Positions 33,395-42,457 of a stretch of 42,655 bases of DNA are shown here, in pieces (position 1 is the first letter of the stretch; each line of letters starts with the position of its first letter). The notes beneath the pieces are model-generated. The model searched no databases. It was given only the letters and a program-made list of their open reading frames with translations, and was not told the origin of the DNA. Origin of the DNA: Pseudonocardiales bacterium. GTDB taxonomy: Bacteria > Actinomycetota > Actinomycetes > Mycobacteriales > Pseudonocardiaceae. The translations under genes were made by a program, and so were the position numbers. The stretch lies in assembly GCA_019240665.1 (NCBI GenBank), contig JAFAXZ010000178.1, positions 1-42,655 on the forward strand, in the 5' to 3' direction.

Positions 33395-34318
33395 ATGACG
33401 GAGATCCTGGCCAGCGGCCCGCCTGCCACCAGCCCTGAAACCAGCCCTGCTGCGCGCAGGCGCCCGGCCCTGTCCCCGTCGCGGGCGGCGGACTTCAAGC
33501 AGTGCCCGCTGCTGTACCGGTTCCGGGCGGTCGACCGGCTGCCCGAGACACCGAGCCGGTTACAGGTCCGCGGCACCGTGGTGCACGCCGTGCTGGAGCG
33601 GCTTTTCGCGCTATCCCCCAACCGGCGGGACGCCGAAGCCGGGCGTGAACTGGTTGAACCCGCCTGGCGTGACGTGCTCACTGGCAACCCGGAGCTGGCC
33701 GAGCTGTTTGCCGGCCCCGAGGATCCGGAGCTCTCCGAATGGCTCGATTCGGCGCGTGCGCTTGTCGATGCCTACTTCGCGCTGGAGGACCCTCGGCTGG
33801 TCCAGCCCGAGGCGTGCGAGCTGCTGGTGGAGGCGGAACTGGCCGCAAGCGGCACCGGGGATGACGAGCCGCTGCTGCTGCGGGGATACATCGACCGGCT
33901 CGACGTCGCTCCTACCGGGGAGATCCGCGTAGTGGACTACAAGTCTGGCGCCGCACCACGGGAGGTCTTCGAGGCCAAGGCGCTGTTCCAGATGAAGTTC
34001 TACGCGCTGGTTCTGCTGCGGATCCGCGGGGTGGTGCCGCGCCAACTGCGGCTGCTGTACCTGGCTGATCAGCAAGCGTTGAGCTACACCCCTGATGAGG
34101 GGGAACTGATCCGCTTCGAGCGCACACTCGCCGCGATCTGGTCAGCGATCCGGCGGGCCGCCCGCAACGGTGACTTCCGCCCCAGCCCCAGCCGGATGTG
34201 CGACTGGTGCGATCACAAACCACGTTGCCCAGCGTTCGGTGGCATCTCACCCCCGTACCCGGGCTGGCCGGACCTCTCCGGCGCGGGTGCGGAGACCGCG
34301 CGCGACCGGGCGGAGTAG
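33395..34318 (+). CDS. RecB-family (PD-D/E)XK exonuclease
   Basis: A 307-residue nuclease of the Cas4/AddB-like RecB family (Rv2119 position). SPSRAADFKQCPLLYRFRA opens the fold, RGTVVHAVLERLF gives the first catalytic block (His), GYIDRLDV then VVDYKSG supply the Asp and Lys, and QMKFYALVL the Gln/Tyr motif. Four cysteines, one in QCPLLY and three in CDWCDHKPRC, match the iron-sulfur-cluster pattern of this family. ATG 33395 matches the mycobacterial N-terminus; ATG 33329, with AAAAGG upstream, would add 22 residues and cannot be excluded. Confidence 0.88.
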   Translation: MTEILASGPPATSPETSPAARRRPALSPSRAADFKQCPLLYRFRAVDRLPETPSRLQVRGTVVHAVLERLFALSPNRRDAEAGRELVEPAWRDVLTGNPELAELFAGPEDPELSEWLDSARALVDAYFALEDPRLVQPEACELLVEAELAASGTGDDEPLLLRGYIDRLDVAPTGEIRVVDYKSGAAPREVFEAKALFQMKFYALVLLRIRGVVPRQLRLLYLADQQALSYTPDEGELIRFERTLAAIWSAIRRAARNGDFRPSPSRMCDWCDHKPRCPAFGGISPPYPGWPDLSGAGAETARDRAE

Positions 34319-34330
34319 GTATTCGGCACC

Positions 34331-34594
34331 TCACAGGTATCGGTAGACATCGGTGATGCTGATCCCCCGGCCGAGCATGAGTACCTGCACGCGGTAGAGC
34401 AGTTGGGAGATCTCCTCCGCCAGCCGTTCGTCGGACTCGTGCTCGGCGGCGATCCACACCTCGCCGGCCTCCTCGAGCACCTTCTTACCCTGCGCGTGCA
34501 CCCCGTCGTCCAGCGCCGCTACCGTGCCTGAGCCAGCCGGCCGGGTCCGGGCACGTTCAGTGAGCTCAGCAAACAGCTCGTCGAATGTCTTCAT
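34331..34594 (-). CDS. hisE: Phosphoribosyl-ATP pyrophosphatase HisE
   Basis: Second step of histidine biosynthesis, hydrolysing phosphoribosyl-ATP to phosphoribosyl-AMP. The 87-residue all-helical MazG-like protein has the metal-binding motif [18 protein letters not shown] then [19 protein letters not shown]. It starts 5 bp after metH, so it is cotranscribed with it. In mycobacteria hisG follows hisE directly; here the next gene is the convergent RecB-like nuclease, 12 bp away, so hisG is missing from this locus. Confidence 0.95.
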   Translation of the reverse strand: MKTFDELFAELTERARTRPAGSGTVAALDDGVHAQGKKVLEEAGEVWIAAEHESDERLAEEISQLLYRVQVLMLGRGISITDVYRYL

Positions 34595-34599
34595 AACCC

Positions 34600-37500
34600 T
34601 TACGCGTTGAAGTACTTGGCTTCCGGGTGATGCGCGACAATGGCGTCGGTGGACTGCTCCGGGTGCAGCTGGAACTCCTCGGATAGCGTCACCCCGATCC
34701 GATCGGGCCGCAGCAGTGCAACGATCTTCGCGCGGTCCTCGAGTTCCGGGCAGGCCCCGTAGCCGAGTGAGTATCGGGCGCCCCGGTACCCGAGCTTGAA
34801 GAATTCCTCCACCTCCGCGGGATCCTCCTCGGCCACCGCGGCCCCGGAAGCGAAGGTCAGCTCTTCCCGGATCCGCCGGTGCCAGTACTCGGCCAACGCC
34901 TCGGTCAGCTGCACGCCCAGACCATGCACTTCGAGATAGTCGCGGTAGGCGTCCTTGGCGAACAACTCGGCCGCGTAGTCAGCGATCGCCTGGCCCATCG
35001 TCACCAGATGCAACGGCAGCACGTCGACCTCGCCGGCAGCCAGTGCCTCCGCCCGCGGCCGGTAGAAGTCCGCCAGGCACAGCCGGCGGTCGCGGCGCTG
35101 GCGGGGGAAGGTGAAGCGAAACCGTTCGGCCACATCCGGACGGGACTCGGTGAGCACGATCAGCGCGTCGCCCTCCGCGACCGCCGGGAAGTACCCGTAG
35201 ACCACCGCAGCGTGCGCGAGCACCCCCTCGGTAGTCAACCGATCCAACCAGTAGCGCAGCCGAGGCCGGCCCTCGGTCTCCACCAGCTCCTCGTAGGAAG
35301 GGCCGTCCTTGCTCCGGGACCCGCGCAAGCCCCACTGGCCGAGGAAGGTGGCCCGTTCGTCGAGCATCGCGGTGAACTCGGCCACCGGGATGCCGGTGAC
35401 CACCCGGGAGCCCCAGAACGGTGGAATCGGGATCGGCACGTCGGTGGCCACGTCGGAGCGCGCCGGGACCGGTCCCTCGGTGCCGAGCTCCCGCTCCCGG
35501 CGCGCCTGCGCGATACGCAGCGACCGTTCCCGGCGGGCCTTGCGCTCAGCCGCCCTGGCTTCCTCCTTCGGGTCAACGGGCACGGTGCCGCCCCGCTTCC
35601 TGGTCATGATCGAGTCCATTAGCCGCAGACCCTCGAAGGCGTCCCGGGCGTAGCGGACCTCCCCGGGATACAGCTCGGCGAGGTCGCTCTCCACGTAGGC
35701 ACGGGTCAACGCCGCCCCACCGAGCAGCACCGGCGTGTCGGACAGGCCCCGGGAGTTCATCTCCTCCAGGTTTTCCTTCATGATCACCGTCGACTTGACG
35801 AGTAGCCCCGACATCCCGATGGCGTCCGCGCGGTGCTCCGTGGCGGCCTGCAGGATTGCGCTGATGGGCTGCTTGATGCCGAGGTTGATCACCTCATAGC
35901 CGTTGTTGGACAGGATAATGTCCACCAGGTTCTTGCCGATGTCGTGCACGTCGCCCTTGACGGTGGCCAGCACCAGCCGACCCTTACCGGTGTCGTCCTG
36001 CGACCGCTCCATATGGGGTTCGAGATGCGCGACGGACGCCTTCATCACTTCGGCTGACTGCAGTACGAACGGCAGTTGCATCTGGCCTGAGCCGAACAGG
36101 TCACCGACGGTCCTCATCCCGGCCAGCAGGGTGTCGTTGATGATCTGTAGCGCGGGCCGCTGCTCCAGGGCGGCGTCCAGGTCCTCGGCCAGCCCATTGC
36201 GGTCCCCGTCGACGATCCGCCGCTCCAACCGCTCGAACAGCGGCAACGCGGCAAGCTCAGCCGCTCGGGATTCCTTCGACGATGCGGTCGTGACGCCCTC
36301 GAACAGCGCCATGAGCTGCTGAAGCGGGTCGTAATCCCCTCCGGGATCTCCCTCGCGCCCGACCCGGCGCCGGTCGTATACGAGGTCCAGTGCCACAGCC
36401 CGCTGCTCGTCCGGTATCCGAGCCATCGGGAGGATCTTCGAGGCGTGCACGATCGCGGTATCCAACCCGGCCTGCACGCACTCGTGCAGGAACACCGAGT
36501 TGAGCACCTGACGGGCCGCCGGAGTGAGGCCGAAAGACACGTTGGACACCCCGAGCGTGGTCTGCACCTCCGGGTAGCGCCGCTTGACCTCACGGATCGC
36601 CTCGATGGTCTCCAGCGCATCGCGACGTGTTTCCTCCTGCCCGGTGGAGACGGGGAAGGTAAGGCAGTCGACGATGATGTCACAGGTGCGCATGCCCCAG
36701 GTGGCGGTCAGGTCATCGATTAACCGCGACGCCACCCGCACCTTCCACTCCGCGGTGCGGGCCTGGCCCTGCTCGTCAATGCACAGCGCCACCACGGCCG
36801 CACCATGCTCGCGGACCAGCTCCATGACGCGCTGGTATCGCGAGCCGGGACCGTCGCCGTCCTCGAAGTTCACCGAGTTGACCGTGCACCGTCCGCCGAG
36901 GCGTTCCAGACCGGCGCGTAACACCGCGGGTTCGGTGGAATCCAGCATGATCGGCAACGTCGAGGCGGTGGCCAGCCGCCCGGCCAGCTCGGCCATGTCG
37001 GCGGTGCCATCGCGGCCGACGTAGTCCACGCACAGGTCGATCAGGTGCGCGCCATCCCGGGTCTGCGCGCGAGCGATCTGGACGCAGTCCTCGAAGCGCT
37101 CGGCGAGCATCGCCTCGCGGAACGCTTTGGATCCGTTCGCGTTGGTCCGCTCACCGACCATCAGCACACTGGCGTCCTGGCGGAACGGCACTGCGGTGTA
37201 CAGCGAGGACACCCCGGGCTCGGGACGCGGACGCCGGCGGCGAGGAGTCAGTCCGGCCACCGCCTGCACCACCGCCGCGATGTGCTCCCGAGTCGTGCCG
37301 CAGCAACCACCGACCAGCCGGACACCGAATTCGGTGACGAAGCCGGCCAGCGCGGTGGCCAGCTCATCGGGGGTCAGCGGGTAGACCGCCCCGCCCCTGC
37401 CGAGCTCGGGTAGCCCGGCGTTGGGCATCACCGACAGCGGGATCCGGGAATGTTTGGCCAGCTGACGCAGGTGCTCGCTCATCTCAGCCGGGCCGGTGGC

Positions 37501-38172
37501 GCAGTTCAGCCCGATCACATCGATGCCCAGCGGTTCCAACGCTGTGAGCGCCGCGCCGATCTCCGTGCCCAGCAGCATCGTCCCGGTGGTCTCCAGGGTG
37601 ACCTGGGTGATGATGGGGACGTGCCGCTGCTGCGCAACCATCGCGCGGCGCGCGGCAGTCACCGCTGCCTTGCACTGCAGCAGATCCTGACTGGTCTCCA
37701 CCAGCACCGCATCGACTCCGCCAGCGAGCAGACCGCGGACCTGCTCGATGTAGGCGTCGCGTAGCTCGGCGAAGGAAATGTGGCCCAGGGTGGGCAGCTT
37801 GGTGCCCGGACCGACCGAGCCGAGCACAAAACGCGGTCGGTCGCCTTCGGTGAATTCGTCGGCCACCTCCCGGGCCAGCGTCGCGCCCGCCTCGGCAAGC
37901 TCCCGGATCCGATCGGCAATGCCGTACTCGGCAAGGTTGGCCAGATTCGCACCGAAGGTATTGGACTCCACCGCGTCGGCACCCGCCTCCAGGTAGCCCC
38001 GGTGCACGGTGCGCACGACGTCCGGGCGAGTGATGTTGAGGATCTCGTTACAGCCTTCCAACCCAGCGAAGTCATCCAGGCTCAGCGGGACAGACTGCAG
38101 CATCGTGCCCATCGCCCCATCGGCGACCAGGACACGATGCGCCAGGACATCGAGCAGCGATGCGAGGGCCAT
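34600..38172 (-). CDS. metH: Cobalamin-dependent methionine synthase MetH
   Basis: Transfers a methyl group from methyltetrahydrofolate via cobalamin to homocysteine. The 1190-residue protein has all modules in order. The homocysteine domain has zinc cysteines in GLNCATGP and [11 protein letters not shown]; it opens [11 protein letters not shown]. The pterin domain ([24 protein letters not shown]) and cobalamin cap follow. The B12 domain has the lower-ligand motif [14 protein letters not shown], and the reactivation domain has [23 protein letters not shown]. Length is normal. ATG 38172 fits. No cobalamin riboswitch is seen in the 83-bp upstream gap. Confidence 0.97.
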   Translation of the reverse strand: MALASLLDVLAHRVLVADGAMGTMLQSVPLSLDDFAGLEGCNEILNITRPDVVRTVHRGYLEAGADAVESNTFGANLANLAEYGIADRIRELAEAGATLAREVADEFTEGDRPRFVLGSVGPGTKLPTLGHISFAELRDAYIEQVRGLLAGGVDAVLVETSQDLLQCKAAVTAARRAMVAQQRHVPIITQVTLETTGTMLLGTEIGAALTALEPLGIDVIGLNCATGPAEMSEHLRQLAKHSRIPLSVMPNAGLPELGRGGAVYPLTPDELATALAGFVTEFGVRLVGGCCGTTREHIAAVVQAVAGLTPRRRRPRPEPGVSSLYTAVPFRQDASVLMVGERTNANGSKAFREAMLAERFEDCVQIARAQTRDGAHLIDLCVDYVGRDGTADMAELAGRLATASTLPIMLDSTEPAVLRAGLERLGGRCTVNSVNFEDGDGPGSRYQRVMELVREHGAAVVALCIDEQGQARTAEWKVRVASRLIDDLTATWGMRTCDIIVDCLTFPVSTGQEETRRDALETIEAIREVKRRYPEVQTTLGVSNVSFGLTPAARQVLNSVFLHECVQAGLDTAIVHASKILPMARIPDEQRAVALDLVYDRRRVGREGDPGGDYDPLQQLMALFEGVTTASSKESRAAELAALPLFERLERRIVDGDRNGLAEDLDAALEQRPALQIINDTLLAGMRTVGDLFGSGQMQLPFVLQSAEVMKASVAHLEPHMERSQDDTGKGRLVLATVKGDVHDIGKNLVDIILSNNGYEVINLGIKQPISAILQAATEHRADAIGMSGLLVKSTVIMKENLEEMNSRGLSDTPVLLGGAALTRAYVESDLAELYPGEVRYARDAFEGLRLMDSIMTRKRGGTVPVDPKEEARAAERKARRERSLRIAQARRERELGTEGPVPARSDVATDVPIPIPPFWGSRVVTGIPVAEFTAMLDERATFLGQWGLRGSRSKDGPSYEELVETEGRPRLRYWLDRLTTEGVLAHAAVVYGYFPAVAEGDALIVLTESRPDVAERFRFTFPRQRRDRRLCLADFYRPRAEALAAGEVDVLPLHLVTMGQAIADYAAELFAKDAYRDYLEVHGLGVQLTEALAEYWHRRIREELTFASGAAVAEEDPAEVEEFFKLGYRGARYSLGYGACPELEDRAKIVALLRPDRIGVTLSEEFQLHPEQSTDAIVAHHPEAKYFNA

Positions 38173-38255
38173 GAGATGCAGCCTAGAGCAGCGATATCGG
38201 GCTCTCGTGGTATCGCGTGACGACCAGCGGGGCCCAGGAGCCGTAGGCTAGCGCG

Positions 38256-39173
38256 GTGACCCATCCGGACACCTTCGGCAGCGACTCGGCTTCCCGCCGA
38301 TCGCCGCTGCCCCAGCTCACCTCCCCGGTGTTGGTCGCCGCGTTCGAGGGCTGGAATGACGCTGGGGACGCCGCGAGCACCGCAATCGAGCACCTGCAGC
38401 TGAGCTGGGATGCGACGCCGCTGGCCGAGCTTGACCCGGAGGACTACTACGACTTCCAAGTCACCAGGCCCACCACCAAACTGGTCGACGGGATCACCCG
38501 GCGCATTGAGTGGCCTACCACCCGGCTATCGGTGTGCCGTCCGCCCGGGGCCGACTACGACGTCGTGCTGGTGCACGGTATCGAGCCGAACATGCGCTGG
38601 CGGTCGTTCTGCGATGAGCTGCTGCGCTACGTCATGGAACTCGGGATCACCACCGTGGTCACCCTGGGCGCTCTGCTCGCCGACACCCCTCACACTCGGC
38701 CGGTGCCGGTCACCGGGTCCGCCTACGACGCTGCATCGGCCGCCCGGTTCAAGTTGGAGCGTTCCAAGTACGAGGGCCCCACCGGGATCGTGGGGATCTT
38801 CCAGGACGCCTGCGTGCAGGCTGGAGTGCCGGCCATCTCGTTCTGGGCGGCGGTGCCGCACTACGTCTCCGCCCCGCCTTCGCCCAAGGCCACCCTAGCG
38901 CTGCTGCACCGGGTGGAGGAGGCGCTCGACCTCGAGGTCCCGCTCGGCGCGCTGCCCGAGGAATCCGAGGAGTGGGAGGCAACGGTCAGCGAGATGGCTG
39001 ACGAGGACGACGAGGTCGCCAGCTACGTGCGGGCGCTGGAGGAGCGCGGCGATACCGACCTGACGTTGCACGAGGCCAGTGGTGACGCTATCGCCGCGGA
39101 CTTCGAGCGCTACCTGCGTCGCCGCCGCCCCGGCGGCACCTCCGGCCCCCGGGGCCCCCGCGACGGCCGTTAG
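38256..39173 (+). CDS. PAC2-family protein (proteasome assembly chaperone-like)
   Basis: A 305-residue member of the PAC2 family, the Rv2125 position. Family segments are VLVAAFEGWNDAGDAASTAIEHL near the start, ITTVVTLGALLADTPHTRPVPVTGSA in the middle and AVPHYVSAPPSPKATLALLHRVEEAL. Archaeal and eukaryotic relatives assist proteasome assembly, and actinobacterial ones are conserved beside the Pup-proteasome genes, but a bacterial role is not proven. Start GTG 38256 is divergent from metH. The C-terminus is Arg/Gly/Pro-rich. Confidence 0.9.
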   Translation: MTHPDTFGSDSASRRSPLPQLTSPVLVAAFEGWNDAGDAASTAIEHLQLSWDATPLAELDPEDYYDFQVTRPTTKLVDGITRRIEWPTTRLSVCRPPGADYDVVLVHGIEPNMRWRSFCDELLRYVMELGITTVVTLGALLADTPHTRPVPVTGSAYDAASAARFKLERSKYEGPTGIVGIFQDACVQAGVPAISFWAAVPHYVSAPPSPKATLALLHRVEEALDLEVPLGALPEESEEWEATVSEMADEDDEVASYVRALEERGDTDLTLHEASGDAIAADFERYLRRRRPGGTSGPRGPRDGR

Positions 39174-39296
39174 AGCTATGAGGCGCGTGAGCGGGGCGAC
39201 CGAGTCCGATGCGAAGCAGGCCGGCCGAATTTGATGGCGAGCCCGAAGCGCTGGCGGCTCACCGCACCGCGGCCACGGTGCCCGTCTCTGACATGT

Positions 39297-39666
39297 AGAC
39301 GATCGATCTGATGGTTTGTGGCAGCGTGGCCGTCGACCGCGCTGGTGTGCGCCTCGGCAAGAGGGCCGGATATTCTGATGTTGAGGTGGCACTTGTGGTC
39401 CAGGTCGGTCGTCTCGGCCCACGGACAGCGATCGTGACTACCGTGCACCCACTGCAAGTGATCGACGAACTATTGCCCATGATAAGCATGACTTCATGGT
39501 CGACTACGTCGTCACGCCCACCGAGGCCATTTGCTGCGGCCCGCCGCATAGGCCCACCGGCGTGGTGTGGGATGCCCTTGACCGCGACAAGATCGCTGCA
39601 ATTCCGGTGCTGGCGGCGATGGCGAGGGCGCAGTGGGTTCGCGGCCTTCCGCATTCATCGGACTGA
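39297..39666 (+). pseudogene. Frameshifted, truncated 5-formyltetrahydrofolate cyclo-ligase-like gene
   Basis: Two overlapping frames give one recognisable protein. The first reads IDLMVCGSVAVDRAGVRLGK then AGYSDVEVALVVQVGRLG and TTVHPLQVIDELLP, typical of the 5-FTHF cyclo-ligase family. Near 39475-39485 the similarity jumps to another frame, HDFMVDYVVTPTEAICC then GPPHRPTGVVWDALDRDKIAAIPVL, ending at tga 39664-39666. The N-terminal half, including the ATP site, is absent and an in-frame tag (39297-39299) precedes the fragment. It is therefore a decayed copy; the functional gene must be elsewhere. Confidence 0.75.
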
Positions 39667-40000
39667 ACGGCCTCAACAGCATTGTGATAGCCCCGCTGCG
39701 CGTGCGAGTTGACCAACGAGCGCAACACGCAAGCCGTGTTTGCTCAGCGTGTCATCACGCGGATGCCCGACGTACGCAGGCTGTACGCCTTCAGTGAGGT
39801 ACCAAAGGCCTTGACTTACTTACGCGGGGTAACAGCCTGAGCCTCGACGACGATCTCACCCAGGACATGGTTTGACCTGTCCCAACTTCGATCGACTGCG
39901 CTCAAGTGCGGTCAGGGTGGAGAGCGGAAAGGAAAGAAGCGTGGAACTGCACGTATGAAAGCCTTTTAAGTTGATCCTCGGTGTAATTCTCGGTGCAACG
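39667..40000. other. Gene-free decayed stretch
   Basis: No intact gene is supported. A frame at about 39718-39840 ends LYAFSEVPKALTYLRGVTA, which may be a dehydrogenase tail remnant, but it is too short to call. Near 39975-39998 the imperfect direct repeat TCCTCGGTGTAA / TTCTCGGTGCAA precedes TATACT (40009-40014), a possible promoter for the small ORFs that follow. Confidence 0.4.
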
Positions 40001-40165
40001 GTCCAATATATACTCTGGTACAATCACGGCAATTCTGCATTACAGCACTGACGGCCGTGCCGGTGCACAACGCGGTAGTTCGGTAAGCTGTCATGGAAGT
40101 TGTGACGCAGTGGTCTACTACCACCGTCACGGACTCTACTGTGGCGAATACTACTTCTACGACGA

Positions 40166-40441
40166 CTACACGCAGATCACCGGCTGGTTGCTTTTACCGA
40201 CGGACTTGCAGTGGAGGTTGACCTTCTAGCGCGAGAACCGGCCACAAGTAACAAGTGGCAAGATGTCATGATCACCACTGGTGCGGAAGGGTTGCAGGTG
40301 GGCTTCACCTTTACGGATGAACCCACCCTGACCCCGGCGCCAGTGCAAAACCTCGATTCGACACCCATCTGGCTCCTCTACCGCGCGGGAGGCGGAGATA
40401 TGAGGTTTTCACTCACCTGGTACTACAGGAGCGTATTGTAA
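40166..40441 (+). pseudogene. C-terminal part of an unrecognised actinobacterial protein
   Basis: The frame VAFTDGLAVEVDLLAREP, then LQVGFTFTDEPTLTPAP and LLYRAGGGDMRFSLTWYYRSVL, reads like the C-terminal half of a common actinobacterial protein of unknown function (pattern: FTDG, hydrophobic strand, VGFxF, GGGxxR, Trp-rich strand). The N-terminal half is absent in this frame; the ORF track starts at GTG 40211 in the middle of a strand. A second ORF in another frame (39993-40229) has no support. I regard it as a fragment; a real short protein is possible. Confidence 0.35.
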
Positions 40442-40710
40442 GGTCTGTGAGCAATGATGGTCATGTCCTTCGTGGCAGTGGACTCGTCGCTTGGATGGCC
40501 GGCAGGATGACTACAGCGTGGTGGTACCTCGGGGTCATTAATCCGGCTTGAGGGCACGGTGACTCGTGCCGGCGTGACCGTCAAGAACCCACGCGCCCAC
40601 TTCCAGGTGTCGCATGGCACGGAGATTGGGTGCCACCATCGGGAACAGGTTGGGCACTTTCCGCTGGCCGTCGGCTCGTGCTCGGCGAGCAGCGCGACCC
40701 AGTACCGCAC
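40423..40710 (-). CDS. Small putative zinc-binding protein
   Basis: A 95-residue product beginning MRYWVALLAEHEPTASGKCP. The CPTC pair followed by a third Cys in HPISVPCDTWKWARG resembles short actinobacterial proteins, often found beside XRE regulators, that have a HEPxxxGxCPxC...CxTW pattern. The only in-frame start is GTG 40710, and no clear ribosome binding site precedes it. The C-terminal half is low in recognisable structure. It overlaps the plus-strand fragment end by 19 bp. Function unknown; it may be a remnant. Confidence 0.4.
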   Translation of the reverse strand: MRYWVALLAEHEPTASGKCPTCSRWWHPISVPCDTWKWARGFLTVTPARVTVPSSRINDPEVPPRCSHPAGHPSDESTATKDMTIIAHRPYNTLL

Positions 40711-40908
40711 ATAGCATCGTTGTTAGCCATCGGTGCCCGACAAGGTCTGATCTCCCGTCTTCGTCGCGTTTGGCGATCAGGACTGGCGAAGAAGGCCCGA
40801 CTGACCAACGACATCACTGACTGAAATATCGAGACCATGCATAACTGCGGCTCAGCAGCCTGCGCAGGGGGCTACAATACGGCCCGGCAGACACGGAGGG
40901 TGGGGGAC

Positions 40909-41868
40909 GTGGCAGGGTCGAAGAACCACCAGTGGCGTTGCCAGGGGTGCGGAATACCGCTGGCCCGCGACAATCGCGCGGGACTGTGCAGTCCGTGTGG
41001 CCGCCGCGAGGCCCTGGCGTCCGGTGCCCCGGCCAAGCCAGACGGCTTCTGGCAGTGCGCGGCATTGCAAGACGCGCTGGCAGCCCGGCACTTCGGCCAG
41101 GTGCTCTACGCCTATCGTCACGAGCACCGGCCGGTGCTCACTCAGGCGAGGATCGGCCGCTGGCTTGGCCTGACCCAGGGCCAGGTCAGCCGCCTAGAGC
41201 GCGCCGCACAGCCTACTCACGACCTGAACAAACTCGACCAGTGGGCACGTGTCCTGCACATACCGCAGCACTGCCTGTGGTTCCAACTGTCGCCACAATC
41301 CGACCGCGCAGACGCCCAGCCCCGGACTGCCGCTAGCCTCGGCTACCAGTCCGAGACAGGAGATGAAGACGTGCTACGGCGGCAACTGCTGCGAGCCGCG
41401 AAGGTCGGTGCGGCATCTGTCGGCGGCTCGACGTTCGGCTGGTTCAACGCGCAGTCTCCACCGCCGTCACACTCGCGAGCGGTGGGCATGACGGACGTGC
41501 AGATCGTCCGGGAGATGACGCAGACCTTCCGCCGGCTAGATCACCGATTCGGTGGGGGTCACGCTCGCTCAGCCGTCACCAACTATCTGGCCTCGGACGT
41601 GCTCCCGCTGTTGCGTGCGGACCGGTGCCGCAGCGACGTGCGCCGCGAGCTGTCCGCAGCGGTGGCCGAACTGGGCCAGTTGGCGGGGTGGATGGCCTAC
41701 GACGTGGGCGACACTAGTTCTGGCTGTCGGCATCTCTGGCAGGCGATGCGTCTTTGTCAAGACCTTGGTGACGACGCACTGGCAGGGGAAATGCTGGCCG
41801 GGATGAGTCACGTCGCCTCGCGCCGTTCCGCGCCGAGCCGGTGGTTCGGATGCTTGAGGACGACATGA
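40909..41868 (+). CDS. XRE-family regulator, C-terminally truncated
   Basis: A 320-residue product starting at GTG 40909, with GGAGG 9 nt upstream. The N-terminus has a zinc-ribbon-like pair CQGC...CSPC, then a Cro/C1 helix-turn-helix, LTQARIGRWLGLTQGQVSRLER, typical of streptomycete-type regulators with a C-terminal TPR region. The helical TPR part begins (ELGQLAGWMAYDVGD, LAGEMLAGMSH), then stops abruptly in SRRSAPSRWFGCLRTT, which is not TPR-like. The gene is probably truncated by a deletion or frameshift, so it may lack its sensory part. The 5' part looks intact. Confidence 0.75.
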   Translation: MAGSKNHQWRCQGCGIPLARDNRAGLCSPCGRREALASGAPAKPDGFWQCAALQDALAARHFGQVLYAYRHEHRPVLTQARIGRWLGLTQGQVSRLERAAQPTHDLNKLDQWARVLHIPQHCLWFQLSPQSDRADAQPRTAASLGYQSETGDEDVLRRQLLRAAKVGAASVGGSTFGWFNAQSPPPSHSRAVGMTDVQIVREMTQTFRRLDHRFGGGHARSAVTNYLASDVLPLLRADRCRSDVRRELSAAVAELGQLAGWMAYDVGDTSSGCRHLWQAMRLCQDLGDDALAGEMLAGMSHVASRRSAPSRWFGCLRTT

Positions 41869-41900
41869 GGGCCGCGGGCGTAGTGGTTCAGCCACTCTGA
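41814..41900 (+). pseudogene. Foreign C-terminal gene tail joined to the XRE gene
   Basis: In the +1-shifted frame, RLAPFRAEPVVRMLEDDMRA then AGVVVQPL and stop at 41898-41900 reads like the natural C-terminus of another protein. No start or upstream body exists. It suggests a deletion that joined the XRE gene to the 3' end of a different gene. The source family was not recognised. Confidence 0.35.
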
Positions 41901-42457
41901 GGGGCGTGAAACGCGAGGACGTGCAGCAGCCCGATCTGGGTACCGGCACCGATGATCTCATCCGTGGCGATACGGTCGGGAACCGACTTTAACGTGATCC
42001 ACTCAATGCGGGCGGCCTCGTTGATGTCAGCCGGCTTGCCGGTGTCCTCGGCACCCTCGCCGAGAAAAATAAGATTCTCGAAGTCGGCGGTGCCGGCCAA
42101 CGGCTGAAACCGGATCAGCGACCTCATCTTGCGGGGCCGCCAGCCGGTCTCCTCCTCCACCTCACGAGCAGCCGTCACCGCAGGATCCTCGTCCGGGTCG
42201 ACATACCCGCCAGGGAGCTCCCAGGTCCAGCGGTCCGGGATGAACCGGTGCCGCCAGATCATCAGCACCCGCTCACCAGCATCGTCCAGCAGCACGGTCA
42301 TCGCGGCCTTGGGCATCCGCAACACGTACTGCTCGAAATGCACCCCGTCGGGCAACTCCACCTGCACGATGCTCAACCACAGCCGCCGGGTGTCATCCAC
42401 CAACCGCTCACCGTGGATGGTCCACCGGGTCAGCTCGGGGCGGCTGTCCTTACGCAT
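41888..42457 (-). CDS. NUDIX hydrolase
   Basis: A 189-residue NUDIX protein hydrolysing a nucleoside diphosphate derivative; the ADP-ribose pyrophosphatase type is the closest by layout. The Nudix box is GGYVDPDEDPAVTAAREVEE followed by ETGW, with the metal-binding Glu residues intact. A substrate-recognition strand precedes it (MIWRHRFIPDRWTWELPGG). ATG 42457 overlaps the end of the upstream phosphatase gene by 8 bp (ATGCGTAA), so the two are probably coupled. Confidence 0.92.
   Translation of the reverse strand: MRKDSRPELTRWTIHGERLVDDTRRLWLSIVQVELPDGVHFEQYVLRMPKAAMTVLLDDAGERVLMIWRHRFIPDRWTWELPGGYVDPDEDPAVTAAREVEEETGWRPRKMRSLIRFQPLAGTADFENLIFLGEGAEDTGKPADINEAARIEWITLKSVPDRIATDEIIGAGTQIGLLHVLAFHAPQSG

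Noticed and set aside
38173-38255. Cobalamin riboswitch ahead of metH
   Set aside because: The gap is only 83 bp and no B12-box-like structure was seen.
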